The notes: a model not told the origin generated them from the sequence alone. Shown: positions 25,922 to 35,922, counted from the stretch's first letter. The stretch is 64,000 nt of DNA from Haloferax elongans ATCC BAA-1513 (GCF_000336755.1 NZ_AOLK01000018.1:51819-115818); one strand, 5' to 3'. Numbers and translations: made by a program.

Positions 25922-27169
25922 ATGAGACGACGACAGGTCCTCGCGTCACTCGGTGCCGCCGCCCTCGCGGGGTGTAGCACCTCGAACCTCTGCGGCCCAC
26001 GAGACACCGAGCCCCTCCCCAACGAAGACGCCGGCTGGCCCCAACAGGGACCCACGCCCGCGAACCAGCGCCGTGCTCCGTCGGTTTCAGTGACCGACCC
26101 AACCGAGACGTGGCGTATCGAGAACGACGGTCCAGTGACGACACCGGCTGTATCCGGGGACACCGTGTATCTCTCCGCCGGAGTACGTGACGACGAGAGC
26201 GACCAGTTCCCCGTTGGGGCGCTCTTCGCCTTCGACCGAGAGACGGGAGCACAACGATGGCGAACCGACTTCGGCGACCCGCATGGGGCGTACGCCGGGT
26301 GCCCGCCGGTCGTCTACCGCGGGACGGTGTACGTCGGCGACGCAGGGCACTACAGCCTCTATGCGGTGAGCGCCCGAACCGGAGCGATTCGGTGGCACGC
26401 GCAACTCGGTGGGTCGGTGAATCGCCCGGTTGTTGCCGCGGACGGCGTCATCTGTCTCGCACAGCAGGACCACGTCATCGCGTTCGACACGATGGGCGAG
26501 GAACTGTGGCGCTACTCGAAGCCGGGACACGTCTTCTTGACGACGCCGACTATCGTCGATGGCACGGTCTACGTCGGCTCAGTCTTCAGCCCAGACGGCG
26601 AGAACGACGAAGCGGAAGACGACCACGCGTCCGTCGTCGCGGCGCTCGACCTCCACACGGGCGACGTGGTGTGGGAAGCCGCCCGCGGCGAGAACATCAA
26701 CCCGATTACCGCCGCGGACGGGACGCTCTATCTCTCCGGTGCGAACGCGATTCACGCCCTCGAAATGACCGACGGGAGTCGCGTCTGGGAGCAACCAACC
26801 GGCGACCATCGCTTCGGCCGCCTCGCCGTCGACGACGAACGCGTGTACGCCACCGGCGGCACACAAGCAGTCGCATTCGATCGCGACGACGGCGACGTTC
26901 GCTGGCGCTACGACGCCGACACGTACCTTCGTTCCCATCCCATGGTGACTGCGAACTCGGTCGTCGCCGCGACAGACAACCCCCAGAGCGGCGATGCTGC
27001 GGTCGCCTACGCCCTCGACAGGGCGACTGGCGAACCGCGGTGGTCGGTCGAACTCGACGGGAAGATGGGCTTTGCGCCCGTTGCCGGTGAGAATCGGGTG
27101 TATCTGTCGTCGTACCGGGCGGGCGAGGGCGGCGACGTGGTCGGCGTCGAGTCCACCGAGACGGCATGA
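25922..27169 (+). CDS. PQQ-like beta-propeller lipoprotein
   Basis: 415 aa from ATG 25922. The N-terminus MRRRQVLASLGAAALAGCST combines a twin-arginine-type signal with a lipobox (Leu-Ala-Gly-Cys), so it is likely Tat-exported and lipid-anchored outside the cell. The rest is a series of about seven blades with Trp-docking repeats such as GALFAFDRETGAQRWRTDF, RTGAIRWHAQ, HTGDVVWEAA, DGDVRWRYD and RATGEPRWSVE. PQQ-type propellers of this class usually act as scaffolds or in outer-face assembly; no PQQ enzyme domain is present. Confidence 0.9.
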   Translation: MRRRQVLASLGAAALAGCSTSNLCGPRDTEPLPNEDAGWPQQGPTPANQRRAPSVSVTDPTETWRIENDGPVTTPAVSGDTVYLSAGVRDDESDQFPVGALFAFDRETGAQRWRTDFGDPHGAYAGCPPVVYRGTVYVGDAGHYSLYAVSARTGAIRWHAQLGGSVNRPVVAADGVICLAQQDHVIAFDTMGEELWRYSKPGHVFLTTPTIVDGTVYVGSVFSPDGENDEAEDDHASVVAALDLHTGDVVWEAARGENINPITAADGTLYLSGANAIHALEMTDGSRVWEQPTGDHRFGRLAVDDERVYATGGTQAVAFDRDDGDVRWRYDADTYLRSHPMVTANSVVAATDNPQSGDAAVAYALDRATGEPRWSVELDGKMGFAPVAGENRVYLSSYRAGEGGDVVGVESTETA

Positions 27170-27181
27170 GGAGCAGGCGAG

Positions 27182-29290
27182 TCAGGCGTCCTGTCCCGCC
27201 GTGAACCACGCCAACGCCTCGTCGATGTCGTGAGTCGGCGCGGAGCAGGTGAAGTTCTCGCAGGCGTAGACGGTCGGTTCGCCACCGTCTGCTTCGCGGG
27301 CGGCCCAGATGGGCGGTGCCTCGTCCAATTCGAGTTCGTCGAGCCACGCGTCCAGTTCGTCGTCGGTGGCTGGCCGGGGGGCGACGACGAGTCCCGGCAG
27401 GTAACGCGAGGCGAGCGTCTCCCGCCACTCGGCGGGTATCTCGTCGGCTGCGATGGTGAGTTCTGGAACTCCACTGGCGGCTTTCTCGGCCGCGAGCGCG
27501 AGCGAGACGTGTTCGAGCGGGCTGCCGCGGATGCGGTTCGCGTGGGTTTCGAGGACGGCGTCGGCGGCCTCGCCGAAGCCAGCGTCGGGCGCGAAGTGTT
27601 CGAGGTCGAGGAACAGCGAGGTGGCGACGCCGAGACTCGACGGCGTGGACTGGTCGGTGGCTTCCTGCGGGCGCGTTACGAGAGCTTCGCCGCTTTCGGG
27701 CGTGAAGTAGAGCGTCCCGGCCGCGTCGTCGTAGAACTCGCGGTGAATCGCCCGGCCGAGGTCCAGCGCAAAGGCGAGTGGTTCGACGTCGCCGGTGGCC
27801 TGATACAGGTCGAACGCGCCGCGGGCGAGGAAGGCGTAGTCTTCGAGGTAGCCGTCGCCTTTGACCTCGCCGTTCATCACGCGCCGCGAGAGGTGTTCCG
27901 CATCCGCGTCCCAGAGATGCTCGCGAATGAAGTCGAGCGCGCGGCGAGCGTCGTCGGCGAGCGAGTCGTCTTCGAGGGCGACTGCGCCCTGCGCGAACGC
28001 TGAAATCATCAGGCCGTTCCAGCCAGCGATGATTTTCTCGTCGCGGGCGGGGCGCTCTCTGCCCGAGCGAGCGGCGAAGAGGGCTTTCCGAGCCTCTGCG
28101 AGTTTGTCCTCGACCTCGTCTTCCGAGAGGTCGTACTCCTCGGCGAGGTCGGAGACGGTCGCCGAGACGTTCAGCACCGTCGTCTTGTTCTCGAAGTTGC
28201 CGCCGGGCGTGATGCCGTAGCGGTCACAGAAGAGGTCGGCTTCGAGTTCGGGAAGGAGACTACGAACCTCGTCGGGTGTCCAGACGTAGAACGTCCCTTC
28301 CTCGCCGCCGGACTGGGCGTCGAGCGTGGCGAAGAAGCCGCCGTCGTCGTGGGAGAGTTCTCTGCGGACGAATTCGAAGGTCTCGACCGCAACGTCGGCG
28401 TATGCCTCGGTTCCGGTAAGTCGGTAGGTGTCGAGATAGCGAGGAACGAGTCCCGCCTGGTCGTACAGCATCTTCTCGAAGTGCGGGACAGTCCAGTCTT
28501 TGTCCACGCAGTAGCGGTGGAAGCCGCCGCCGAGGTGGTCGCGCAGGCCGCCGTTTGCCATCGCGTCGAGCGATTCGACCGCAACGTCGAGAGCTTCGCG
28601 GCGACCGGTGATTGCATAGCCTCGAAGGAGCGAGTCGATGCGGCCGGGTTGCGGGAACTTCGGGCCGCCGCCGAAGCCGCCGTCGTCGCGGTCGGCAGCG
28701 CGAAGGGCCGCCTGAACCGTCTGGTCGAGAATCTCCGAACCGGGTGCTTCGCCCGGCGTGTCGGGTGTGTCTTCGAGTTGGTCGTGGATAGCGCTGGTCC
28801 ACTGCTGGGCGCGGTTTTCTATCTCGTCGCGGTCGGTCTGCCACGACTCGGCGAAGCTTTCGACGAGGTCTCGGAATCCGGGCGCACCGCGTCGGGGTTC
28901 CGGCGGGAAGTACGTCCCGACGAAGAACGGTTTGCCCTGTGGAGTGAGCCAGACCGAAAGCGGCCACCCGCCGCCGCCGGTGACGAGCTGGCAGATAGTC
29001 TGGTAGATGCGGTCGAGGTCGGGTCGCTCCTCGCGGTCAACCTTGACGGGGACGAAGTGTTCGTTGAGCGTCTCGGCGATGTCGGGGTCCGAGAAGCTCT
29101 CGTCGGCCATGACGTGACACCAGTGACACGCCGAGTAGCCGATAGAGAGGAAGATGGGTTTATCCGCTTCGCGGGCGGCTTCGAGCGCCGTCTCGTCCCA
29201 CGGTTGCCAGTTGACGGGGTTGTCCGCGTGCTGGCGAAGATAGGGACTCTGTTCGTCGTCGAGTCGGTTGCGTCCCACCGGGTCGGTCAT
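27182..29290 (-). CDS. YyaL/SPATA20-type thioredoxin-domain protein
   Basis: 702 aa. The N-terminal ~170 residues are a DUF255 thioredoxin-like domain ([25 protein letters not shown] with a CxxC pair, and [13 protein letters not shown]). The remainder is an (alpha/alpha)6-barrel resembling N-acyl-glucosamine epimerase/glycoside hydrolases ([24 protein letters not shown]). A late Cys motif [10 protein letters not shown] is near the end. The family is widespread, with a proposed redox or sugar-related role but no firm reaction. It converges on the PQQ lipoprotein with a 12-nt gap. Confidence 0.93.
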   Translation of the reverse strand: MTDPVGRNRLDDEQSPYLRQHADNPVNWQPWDETALEAAREADKPIFLSIGYSACHWCHVMADESFSDPDIAETLNEHFVPVKVDREERPDLDRIYQTICQLVTGGGGWPLSVWLTPQGKPFFVGTYFPPEPRRGAPGFRDLVESFAESWQTDRDEIENRAQQWTSAIHDQLEDTPDTPGEAPGSEILDQTVQAALRAADRDDGGFGGGPKFPQPGRIDSLLRGYAITGRREALDVAVESLDAMANGGLRDHLGGGFHRYCVDKDWTVPHFEKMLYDQAGLVPRYLDTYRLTGTEAYADVAVETFEFVRRELSHDDGGFFATLDAQSGGEEGTFYVWTPDEVRSLLPELEADLFCDRYGITPGGNFENKTTVLNVSATVSDLAEEYDLSEDEVEDKLAEARKALFAARSGRERPARDEKIIAGWNGLMISAFAQGAVALEDDSLADDARRALDFIREHLWDADAEHLSRRVMNGEVKGDGYLEDYAFLARGAFDLYQATGDVEPLAFALDLGRAIHREFYDDAAGTLYFTPESGEALVTRPQEATDQSTPSSLGVATSLFLDLEHFAPDAGFGEAADAVLETHANRIRGSPLEHVSLALAAEKAASGVPELTIAADEIPAEWRETLASRYLPGLVVAPRPATDDELDAWLDELELDEAPPIWAAREADGGEPTVYACENFTCSAPTHDIDEALAWFTAGQDA

Positions 29291-29460
29291 GTCTCGAAGT
29301 CGGGACCCCGTGAACTAAAGCGGCGTGGAGACGGCCGATTGCAACGCGTCTCCCCGAGTCCGCAAGAGAGTGAGACATCAGCACTCAATAACCACAATCA
29401 TGCATATTTCATTGTAGTAGAAGAGCAATCTTTACACTCCCGTGCGCAGGGTATGCGAGT

Positions 29461-30747
29461 ATGAGCGAGACCGTCCTGCTGGTCGGTGGCGGCGGCCGCG
29501 AGCACGCGATTGCCCGCGCGCTGGCCCCCGACTGCGACCTGTACGCCTGTGCGAGCAACCGAAACCCCGGTATCGCGGAGTTGGCCGCGGAGTTCGAAAC
29601 CATCTCCGAGACGGCCGCCGACGACATCGTCGCCTACGCCGAGTCCGTGGACGCGACGCTGGCAATCGTCGGCCCGGAAGCGGGACTCGCCGCGGGCGTC
29701 GCCGACGCGCTCGACGAGGCGGGTATCTACACCTTCGGCCCGCAGGCGGCCGAGGCCCGCATCGAGACGGACAAGGCGTTCCAGCGACGGTTCATGCGCG
29801 ACGAGGACATTCCGGGGAACCCGGACTTCGCCACCTTCGACGACATGGAAGCCGCCTGCGACTACATCGACGAGTACGACGGCGATCTCGCGGTCAAGCC
29901 CGCCGGGCTGACCGGCGGTAAGGGCGTGAAAGTCATCGGCGACCAGGTGACGCCCGAGGAAGCCAAGGCGTACCTCCGCGACTCCGACTACGAGCGCGTG
30001 GTCCTCGAAGAGCGCCTCGTCGGCGAGGAGTTCACCATTCAGGCGTTCGTTGCCAACGGCGAGTTCCGCGTCACGCCCGCCGTGCAGGACCACAAGCGCG
30101 CCTACGAGGGCGACGAAGGCCCGAACACCGGCGGCATGGGCAGTTACACCGACGTGACGCCATCGCTCCCGTTCATGGAAGACGGTGACTACGAGGCCGC
30201 AGTCGAGGTCATCGAAGCCGTCGTGGACGCGCTGCCCGACTACAAGGGAATCCTCTACGGTCAGTTCATGCTCACCACCGAGGGACCGAAGGTCATCGAA
30301 TTCAACGCCCGCTTCGGCGACCCGGAAGCGATGAACACGCTTCCGGTCCTCGAAACACCGTTCCTCGACGTGCTCGTCGCGGCGCGTGAAGGCGAGTCGC
30401 TTCCGGAACTCGACTTCGCCGACCAGGCGACCGTCTGCAAGTATGCTGTCCCCGAGGGCTACCCGACCGACCCGAAGGCGGGCGCGAAGATAGAAGTCGA
30501 GGTGGACGAGGACGCCGGTGCGCTCCTCTACTACGCGAGCGTCGACGCCCGCGACGACGGCCTGTACACGACGACCTCTCGGTCGTTCGCCGTCGTCGGC
30601 GTCGCAGACAGTATCTCCGGTGCGGAAGAACTCGCCGAGGACGCTCTCGCCGCCGCTGGCGACGGCTTCCACATTCGCCACGACATCGGTACCGAGGCGC
30701 TCGTCCAGCAGCGCATCGACCACATGGCCGACCTCCGCGACGAATAA
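29461..30747 (+). CDS. purD: Phosphoribosylamine-glycine ligase
   Basis: 428 aa from ATG 29461. It makes glycinamide ribonucleotide, the second step of purine synthesis, from phosphoribosylamine, glycine and ATP. ETVLLVGGGGREHAIARAL is the N-domain, followed by IVGPEAGLAAG, the ATP-grasp core with KPAGLTGGKGVKV (about 142-154), NTGGMGSYTDVTP and EFNARFGDPEAM (about 280-291), and a C-terminal domain. The length is standard. Upstream is an AT-rich promoter stretch (about 29385-29430) shared divergently with the YyaL-type gene. Confidence 0.96.
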   Translation: MSETVLLVGGGGREHAIARALAPDCDLYACASNRNPGIAELAAEFETISETAADDIVAYAESVDATLAIVGPEAGLAAGVADALDEAGIYTFGPQAAEARIETDKAFQRRFMRDEDIPGNPDFATFDDMEAACDYIDEYDGDLAVKPAGLTGGKGVKVIGDQVTPEEAKAYLRDSDYERVVLEERLVGEEFTIQAFVANGEFRVTPAVQDHKRAYEGDEGPNTGGMGSYTDVTPSLPFMEDGDYEAAVEVIEAVVDALPDYKGILYGQFMLTTEGPKVIEFNARFGDPEAMNTLPVLETPFLDVLVAAREGESLPELDFADQATVCKYAVPEGYPTDPKAGAKIEVEVDEDAGALLYYASVDARDDGLYTTTSRSFAVVGVADSISGAEELAEDALAAAGDGFHIRHDIGTEALVQQRIDHMADLRDE

Positions 30748-30868
30748 CAGCCCAGCAGGCCGGGACGAGAACGGCCCAGTAGGCTGCGGCGGGTGACACC
30801 CCAGCAGCCCCGCGATTTTTCCGACGGACGACGGTGCCACTTTTACCATTGCCACCGAACCGACTGGC

Positions 30869-31414
30869 GTGACCGACGACGACACCCCTCGACACGACCG
30901 CATCGACCACCATCCAACACCCGGACCGCTGAACTCGCTGCAGTACTGGACCGACGCGAAGCCAGTCTGGCGGGTGATGCTCAACTACGTGTTCGTTCTC
31001 GTCGCCCGCATCGCCCCATCACTTCGGATTCGAAACTGGGCGCTCCGGCAAATCGGCGTCACGGTCGGAACGGGCGTCTCGTGGGGATTAGAGGCGACAC
31101 CGGACGTGTTCTGGCCGGAGTTAGTGACTGTCGAAGACCACGCGATAATCGGCTACGACTCAGTCATCCTCTGTCACGAGTTCCTGCAAGACGAGTACCG
31201 AACCGGCGAGGTGGTCGTCGGCGAACGGGCGATGATTGGTGCAAAAGCGACGATTCTCCCCGGTGTCGAAATCGGCGAGGGCGCGCAGGTGGCCGCGAAC
31301 TCACTTGTGACGCGCGACGTGCCGCCCGGTGTGACCGTGGCGGGCGTTCCGGCGCGACCGATGTCGGAGGGAACGAACCGAGCGGACGAAGCGAACGAAC
31401 CAAACGACGAGTAA
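30869..31414 (+). CDS. Hexapeptide-repeat acyltransferase
   Basis: 181 aa from a GTG. After a polar start, a hydrophobic region WRVMLNYVFVLVARIAPSL (about residues 34-52) may touch the membrane. Then left-handed beta-helix repeats follow: IGVTVGTGVSWG, VTVEDHAIIGYDSVILCHEF, GEVVVGERAMIGAKATILPGVEIGEGAQVAANSLVTRDVPPG, and finally VAGVPARP. This is the pattern of LacA/WecB-like O-acetyltransferases that use acetyl-CoA. The acceptor, perhaps a sugar of surface glycan, is unknown. No glycan genes are next to it. Confidence 0.88.
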   Translation: MTDDDTPRHDRIDHHPTPGPLNSLQYWTDAKPVWRVMLNYVFVLVARIAPSLRIRNWALRQIGVTVGTGVSWGLEATPDVFWPELVTVEDHAIIGYDSVILCHEFLQDEYRTGEVVVGERAMIGAKATILPGVEIGEGAQVAANSLVTRDVPPGVTVAGVPARPMSEGTNRADEANEPNDE

Positions 31415-31429
31415 CCCTGCGAGCAGCGG

Positions 31430-32461
31430 TCACTCGGTCGGGTCTTCGTCTGCGACTTCGAGGCGAAGACAGAAGACCGCGCCTTCGTCGTCGTTGTCCT
31501 CGACCCAGATGTCGCCGTTGTACGACGAGATGACACTGTCGGCGAAAAAGAGGCTGATACCCGTGCCATGGTGGAGTTGGTCGTACTCTTCGCGGCCGAA
31601 GATGAGGTCACGCTGGTCTTCGGGGACGCCCGGACCGTTGTCGGCGACACGAACCACGACGTCGTCGCCGTCGCGTTCGACCCCGACTTCGACGGTCGCG
31701 GTCTCCTTGTCGTTGTGTTCGACGGCGTTTTCGAGGAGACATTCGAGTGCTTCACCGAGCAAGTCGTCGCCGACGACCGAGAGCGTCGGAACCTCGCCGA
31801 ACTCGAACTCCGCATCAGTGAACTCTATCATGGCATCGACGACTGCATTTTGGAGGACCACGTCGAGTCGAACCGGTCTATTCGACGAGCCGTGAGATCG
31901 TTCAAGTAGGTCTCGAAGGTTACGGGCACGCTCCGATTTGTGGACGATATCGAGCACCCGGTCTTGGACCAGTCGGAGCTCTTTGAGTGCCTGTTCGTCT
32001 TCGACTCGGTCTTCGATTTGCTGTGTATAGCCGTAGATGACGTTCAACTCGTTACGCAAGTCGTGTCGCAAAAGGCGGTTGAGGACCTCGGACGTGCTCT
32101 CGTACTGCTGTTGCTTCGTGTTGTCGAGAAAGAGCGCCAGAAACCCTCTGACCTCGTCGTCGACGACGATTGGAGTGGCGAACCCGTTTCCGTAGATGAC
32201 ACGGTCGTCGCGTCTGCAGACGACGAACTCACCGGACCACGTCTCCCCGGCGGCGAGTTCCTCGACGATTTGGTGGTACGTCTCGGTATCGCCGGCGATG
32301 ATGCCGACCGACTCCCCGACGATTTCGTCGTACTCGTAGCCGAGGAGGTCGAGTCCGGCAGTGTTGATATCCCGGAACATGAAGTTCGTGTCCGTAATCA
32401 GCATCGGAACGCCCGTGCTGTGAAAGACTTCGTGATACAGCCCCGGATTGTGGTCCACCAT
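31430..32461 (-). CDS. Soluble PAS-domain histidine kinase
   Basis: 343 aa from the ATG ending at 32461, chosen because a TATA box at about 32491-32500 places the transcript start just before it. Residues ~5-115 are a PAS sensor domain (GVPMLITDTNFMFRDINTAG). The H-box is LLRHDLRNELNVIYGY (His133). The ATPase boxes are ECLLENAVEHND (N), VADNGPGVPEDQ (G1), HHGTGISLFF (F/G2). There are no membrane segments, so the signal is internal. No response regulator is adjacent, which is usual for haloarchaea. Confidence 0.92.
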   Translation of the reverse strand: MVDHNPGLYHEVFHSTGVPMLITDTNFMFRDINTAGLDLLGYEYDEIVGESVGIIAGDTETYHQIVEELAAGETWSGEFVVCRRDDRVIYGNGFATPIVVDDEVRGFLALFLDNTKQQQYESTSEVLNRLLRHDLRNELNVIYGYTQQIEDRVEDEQALKELRLVQDRVLDIVHKSERARNLRDLLERSHGSSNRPVRLDVVLQNAVVDAMIEFTDAEFEFGEVPTLSVVGDDLLGEALECLLENAVEHNDKETATVEVGVERDGDDVVVRVADNGPGVPEDQRDLIFGREEYDQLHHGTGISLFFADSVISSYNGDIWVEDNDDEGAVFCLRLEVADEDPTE

Positions 32462-32490
32462 GCTGTTCCTGCGATACGATTGCCCCACCA

Positions 32491-32500
32491 ATACTTATTA
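32491..32500 (-). promoter_or_regulatory. TATA-like element before the histidine kinase
   Basis: The minus strand reads AATAAGTATT around 32491-32500, about 30 nt before the ATG ending at 32461. This supports that ATG as start and separate expression from the upstream helical-protein gene. Confidence 0.4.
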
Positions 32501-32530
32501 TCAGCGGTGGTTCAGATGGTGAAAATAATG

Positions 32531-33235
32531 TCACCTGTCTCTCAGGTCGAAGATAGCCTGATAGTACGTGGCGACGATATCGAGAGCCGAACCGACTTCC
32601 TGATGGACGTCTCGGCGCGCCCACTCGTCGTGGCGTTCTGCGCCAGCGACGAAGTACTGGGCGAGCGTCTCGATGGTGTCCGTATCTGCTGCTGGAACCA
32701 TGCAAGCGAGTTTGATGCGGTGCGCACGACGAGCGGCAGCACGCCATCCCTCGCGTTTCTGTCCGTGCATCCGCCAAAAACGGACGTGAAGCGTGGCGTA
32801 CTCGGGGTCAATACCCACCTCATCACACGCCGCTTCGAGGAGTCGCTCGCAGTCTGCCCACCGAGCGTCGTCGTCGATACTGGTCTGGACCATCGCCTCC
32901 ACGTCGGAGACGAAGACGTCGTCGGGAACCTCGTGGGTAAAACACTGAGTGAACGACTCCTGATTCTCGATTTCGTCCTGCACGAAGAGCGCACGCATGA
33001 ATAACTCGCCTGCTCGGTCCGCCCTCGCCGCTGGAGCGTCCGGGAATTCGAAGCGGAACGCCCGAGACATGTGTGCTTCGGCGCTCTCGGCGGCCGCTCG
33101 CGCCGCATCGAACTCGCAGTTAGAGAGATGCGTCTCGCGGAGGTCCTGATGGTAAAACCCCAAAAGGACGGACTCAGCCGCGTCGAGAGCGCGGGTCGTT
33201 GGAGGCGACGCATCGAGAGTCGGCAGTTCTGTCAT
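32531..33235 (-). CDS. Helical protein of unknown function, 234 aa
   Basis: ATG ending at 33235, with a second in-frame ATG directly before it. The protein is acidic, soluble and predicted mostly helical, with several Cys and aromatic clusters such as VLLGFYHQDLRE, HVRFWRMHGQKREGWRAAARRAH and DIVATYYQAIFDL. No motif is recognised. It is 69 nt upstream of the histidine kinase on the same strand, but the kinase seems to have its own promoter in that gap, so a functional link is not certain. Confidence 0.65.
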   Translation of the reverse strand: MTELPTLDASPPTTRALDAAESVLLGFYHQDLRETHLSNCEFDAARAAAESAEAHMSRAFRFEFPDAPAARADRAGELFMRALFVQDEIENQESFTQCFTHEVPDDVFVSDVEAMVQTSIDDDARWADCERLLEAACDEVGIDPEYATLHVRFWRMHGQKREGWRAAARRAHRIKLACMVPAADTDTIETLAQYFVAGAERHDEWARRDVHQEVGSALDIVATYYQAIFDLRDR

Positions 33236-33350
33236 CATCGAATTCAGGGATTCCGATATGACTGAATCGGCGGTACCGCTCTAAACTGTTGTGGTGCTGA
33301 AATGAAACGACAATCCGCCGACGAAATTAGTCAAAAACGCCGAGGGAGCG

Positions 33351-34163
33351 TTACCTGATGCGTCCGACGCCCGTGTCGAAGACGCGGGCGTTCGGCACGA
33401 TGTATTCCTCATCTTCGGACTCGATGCGCGTGACGAAGACGTCGAACTCTTGGACGACACCGCGAACGTCGCCGACGACGATTTCGTCACCGATGGTGTA
33501 GGGCTGTGAAAACAGCAGATACGTCCCGGCCGCACCGGACCGAAGGAGGTCACGGAACGCGACGGCGCTGAGGACGATGAGACCCAGCAGGTACCCACCG
33601 AGGAGGACGACGAGAGCGAGCGTCGCGACGCCGACCTGCGAGAGTGCCACCAGTGCCGCGAGGAAGAAGATGGTGTACTTCGCGAGCGACGGCAGGATGT
33701 TCACCTGTGGGAGTTTCACGCCGCGGAACCGCTCGGCGACGAGGAGTTCCACCTTATCGCCGACGACGATGCCGATGATAAGGACGATGATGGCGATGAA
33801 CAGCTGCGGGAGGATGGCGATGACGAGGTTCCAAAACCTGTCTGCGTAGTTAACACCCGCAAAGGAGAGTGCGGCGAAGATGGTGACGCCGAGGAGGAAA
33901 TACCGCGTCAACCACGAGAGGATTTCGACGGTCGAAGTCTCGAAGTCGCGGGCGGTCCGTTCGAACGCCGTGCCCTCGATGGCGTCGGGAAGGCCGACGC
34001 GAACCAGGAGTCGCTGGACGGCTGTCCCGGTCGCGTAGGCCAAGATGAGCCCGACAAAGAGGACAGCCAGCACGCCGATGAATCGCAGGCCGACCAACTC
34101 GACAATTCGTGTGACGATGGTATCGGCCGGTTGGAGTGGGAGGGGCGCGACGAACCCCGTCAT
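33351..34163 (-). CDS. MscS-family mechanosensitive channel linked to dacZ
   Basis: 270 aa. Four hydrophobic segments (about residues 25-48, 85-108, 118-142 and 155-200) are followed by the short beta domain of MscS: LLFSQPYTIGDEIVVGDVRGVVQEFDVFVTRI (about 222-253), ending in VPNARVF. The C-terminal cytoplasmic vestibule is cut short compared with E. coli MscS. The channel would release solutes on hypo-osmotic shock. It starts one base after the dacZ stop, so it is cotranscribed with the c-di-AMP synthase, which suggests control of or by c-di-AMP. Confidence 0.9.
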   Translation of the reverse strand: MTGFVAPLPLQPADTIVTRIVELVGLRFIGVLAVLFVGLILAYATGTAVQRLLVRVGLPDAIEGTAFERTARDFETSTVEILSWLTRYFLLGVTIFAALSFAGVNYADRFWNLVIAILPQLFIAIIVLIIGIVVGDKVELLVAERFRGVKLPQVNILPSLAKYTIFFLAALVALSQVGVATLALVVLLGGYLLGLIVLSAVAFRDLLRSGAAGTYLLFSQPYTIGDEIVVGDVRGVVQEFDVFVTRIESEDEEYIVPNARVFDTGVGRIR

Positions 34164-34164
34164 T

Positions 34165-34974
34165 TCAGTAATCCTCCGGGTCGATTTCGAGAATCATCTT
34201 GCCACCCTTGAACGCGCGAACTAGTCCGTCAGACTCCGAGAGGACGATTGCAGTCGCGTTCGTGTCGCGGGTGATTGCGCCGCCAGCCATGTGGCGCGCG
34301 CCGAGGCCTTTCGGGATGTCCACGCCCTCGGCGGAGGGTTCGAGATAGCGGTAGGCGGAGACGATTTTCCCCGAGTCGGAGATGACGAACGCGCCGTCGA
34401 GACGCGAGAACTCCTTGAGCATGACGTTCACGATGGGGTCGCCGACGTAGACGTGGGACTTCTCGAAGGGGTTGTACGAAAGCGGGCGGGACTTGTTCAT
34501 CACGTTCCCCGCGTCGCCGACGATGAACAGCGCGCCGACGGGTTCGCCCTTCTGTCCTTTCTTTCCGAGTTCGATAGCGACCTCGAACACGTCACGGATG
34601 ACGCCGGGGTCCGCGCGGGAGTTGGCGAACAAGTCGTAGATGCCCGAGCGCATGTTCTCTTCGACGCGAACGCGGACCACCGAGTCGGGGTCGCCGCCGA
34701 AGATGCCGACGTTGCACGCGATGTCGTCACCCGCCTCAACGATGCTCTGTTCCATCGCACCCTCGACCCCGAATCGGATGCGGTCTTTCACATTTTGGAA
34801 TTGGAGCGGGAGTTCGACGAACGGCTCGGCCTCGACTGTGTTCTCCGGGGCGATGACGACCGTCGGGACATCGAGGTCGTCGAACCGCTCGTAATGCGAG
34901 TGGCTCGGCGTGAAGAGAAACAGCCCGTCGACATCCGACACGAGGTCGTCCAATATTTCGGATAGCGCCACCAT
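34165..34974 (-). CDS. dacZ: Diadenylate cyclase DacZ
   Basis: 269 aa from the ATG ending at 34974 (a GTG lies 12 bases upstream). It joins two ATP into cyclic di-AMP. The DAC domain is C-terminal (about residues 120-265) with the catalytic SRLDGAFVISDSG (Asp-Gly-Ala) and the LGARHMAGGAITRDT phosphate-binding motif, where RHM replaces the RHR of DisA, as in archaeal DacZ. The N-terminal half (VDGLFLFTPSHSHYERFDDL) is the archaeal regulatory domain. In H. volcanii DacZ is essential and dosage sensitive. A MscS gene follows in the same operon. Confidence 0.96.
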   Translation of the reverse strand: MVALSEILDDLVSDVDGLFLFTPSHSHYERFDDLDVPTVVIAPENTVEAEPFVELPLQFQNVKDRIRFGVEGAMEQSIVEAGDDIACNVGIFGGDPDSVVRVRVEENMRSGIYDLFANSRADPGVIRDVFEVAIELGKKGQKGEPVGALFIVGDAGNVMNKSRPLSYNPFEKSHVYVGDPIVNVMLKEFSRLDGAFVISDSGKIVSAYRYLEPSAEGVDIPKGLGARHMAGGAITRDTNATAIVLSESDGLVRAFKGGKMILEIDPEDY

Positions 34975-35050
34975 TGGTGGAGACACACGCCGGGTGAGAA
35001 AAAGGGTTGTGTCGTGTCTGACGCTTGTCGTGCGCCCGGCCGACGCTATT

Positions 35051-35413
35051 TCACTGATTGAGAATTGGGGCGCGAAGCGCTTCTACTTCCTCGAGAATCG
35101 CTGCCCGATTCGACTCGGAGACACCATTGTCTCGGAGGGCCACTTCGAGGTGGTTGGCGATGGCGTCGAAATCGTCGCCCGTGAGGCCGAGGTGCGCGTG
35201 TGCTTCGCGCATGTCTTCGCCGTCGTACTCGACTGGCCCACCGGCGACGGCGCTGATGAACTGCACCTGGTGAGCGTGTTGCTTCGCCATGTCCGTGTCG
35301 TCGAAGTAGTGGGCGACAGACTCGTCGGCGAGCACGCGGTCGTAGAAGTCCGATACGACTGCGTCGACGGCCTCGTGGCCACCGATTTCACTGTAGAGGG
35401 ACTGGTCTTGCAT
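35051..35413 (-). CDS. Truncated haemoglobin (group I)
   Basis: 120 aa from the ATG ending at 35413; the frame extends upstream, but that part has no globin features. The sequence begins MQDQSLYSEIGGHEAVDAVV, the standard opening of 2-over-2 globins. VAHYFDDTDMAKQHAHQVQFI contains the helix-E region, and HAHLGLTGDDFDAIANHL holds the proximal histidine (His86-88 region). It binds O2 or NO through haem, probably for NO detoxification or oxygen sensing. The upstream gap of ~180 nt carries an AT-rich promoter stretch around 35500. Confidence 0.92.
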   Translation of the reverse strand: MQDQSLYSEIGGHEAVDAVVSDFYDRVLADESVAHYFDDTDMAKQHAHQVQFISAVAGGPVEYDGEDMREAHAHLGLTGDDFDAIANHLEVALRDNGVSESNRAAILEEVEALRAPILNQ

Positions 35414-35595
35414 CCATCGGTGGGTTGTCCATCGCACCAGTAAGTTTGACTCCGAACAAATTCGGGGTGCTTTTGAGTAATGACGAAAACAGGTATTTAA
35501 ATGATGATTGGTATCATACCACATATTTGGCTGTAGGTGATTCAGAATTCGGAATTCCAGTTCGGGTGTGCACGCGTCGCTGCTGGCGACAGTGT

Positions 35596-35922
35596 TCAGT
35601 CCCGGACGTCGTCACTACCGGGGAGTCGGCGGACAACCTTCTCCCATCTGTCTTTGGCCGCCTGTCCGGGGTCTGCAAAGGGGTCGTAGGTGATATCCTC
35701 CGCAGTACCGAGGTGGCTACCTCCATCGCTTCCGGTCGCCCGCCGCCACATCCCGAACACCACCGCGAGAGTGATGGCTCCGAATAAGAGTCCTAACACG
35801 ACGTTGGCCGAACTATCGAGCGGGAACACGACGAAGCCGAGGGCCAGCAGAACCGCGACCAGTTGGGACACATACAGCACGAGAATGAGCGGGTTACCCG
35901 AAATCTCGAATGTCCGGCCCAT
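35596..35922 (-). CDS. Small membrane protein, 108 aa
   Basis: ATG ending at 35922. It begins MGRTFEISGNPLILVLYVSQ, and two hydrophobic segments (about residues 10-32 and 38-56) are followed by a cytosolic acidic tail with HLGTAEDITYDPFADPGQAAKDRWEKVVRRL. No family recognised. The upstream frame continues but is Arg/Ser-rich and non-acidic, so it was not used. Upstream, 35923-36159 shows no gene. Confidence 0.65.
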   Translation of the reverse strand: MGRTFEISGNPLILVLYVSQLVAVLLALGFVVFPLDSSANVVLGLLFGAITLAVVFGMWRRATGSDGGSHLGTAEDITYDPFADPGQAAKDRWEKVVRRLPGSDDVRD

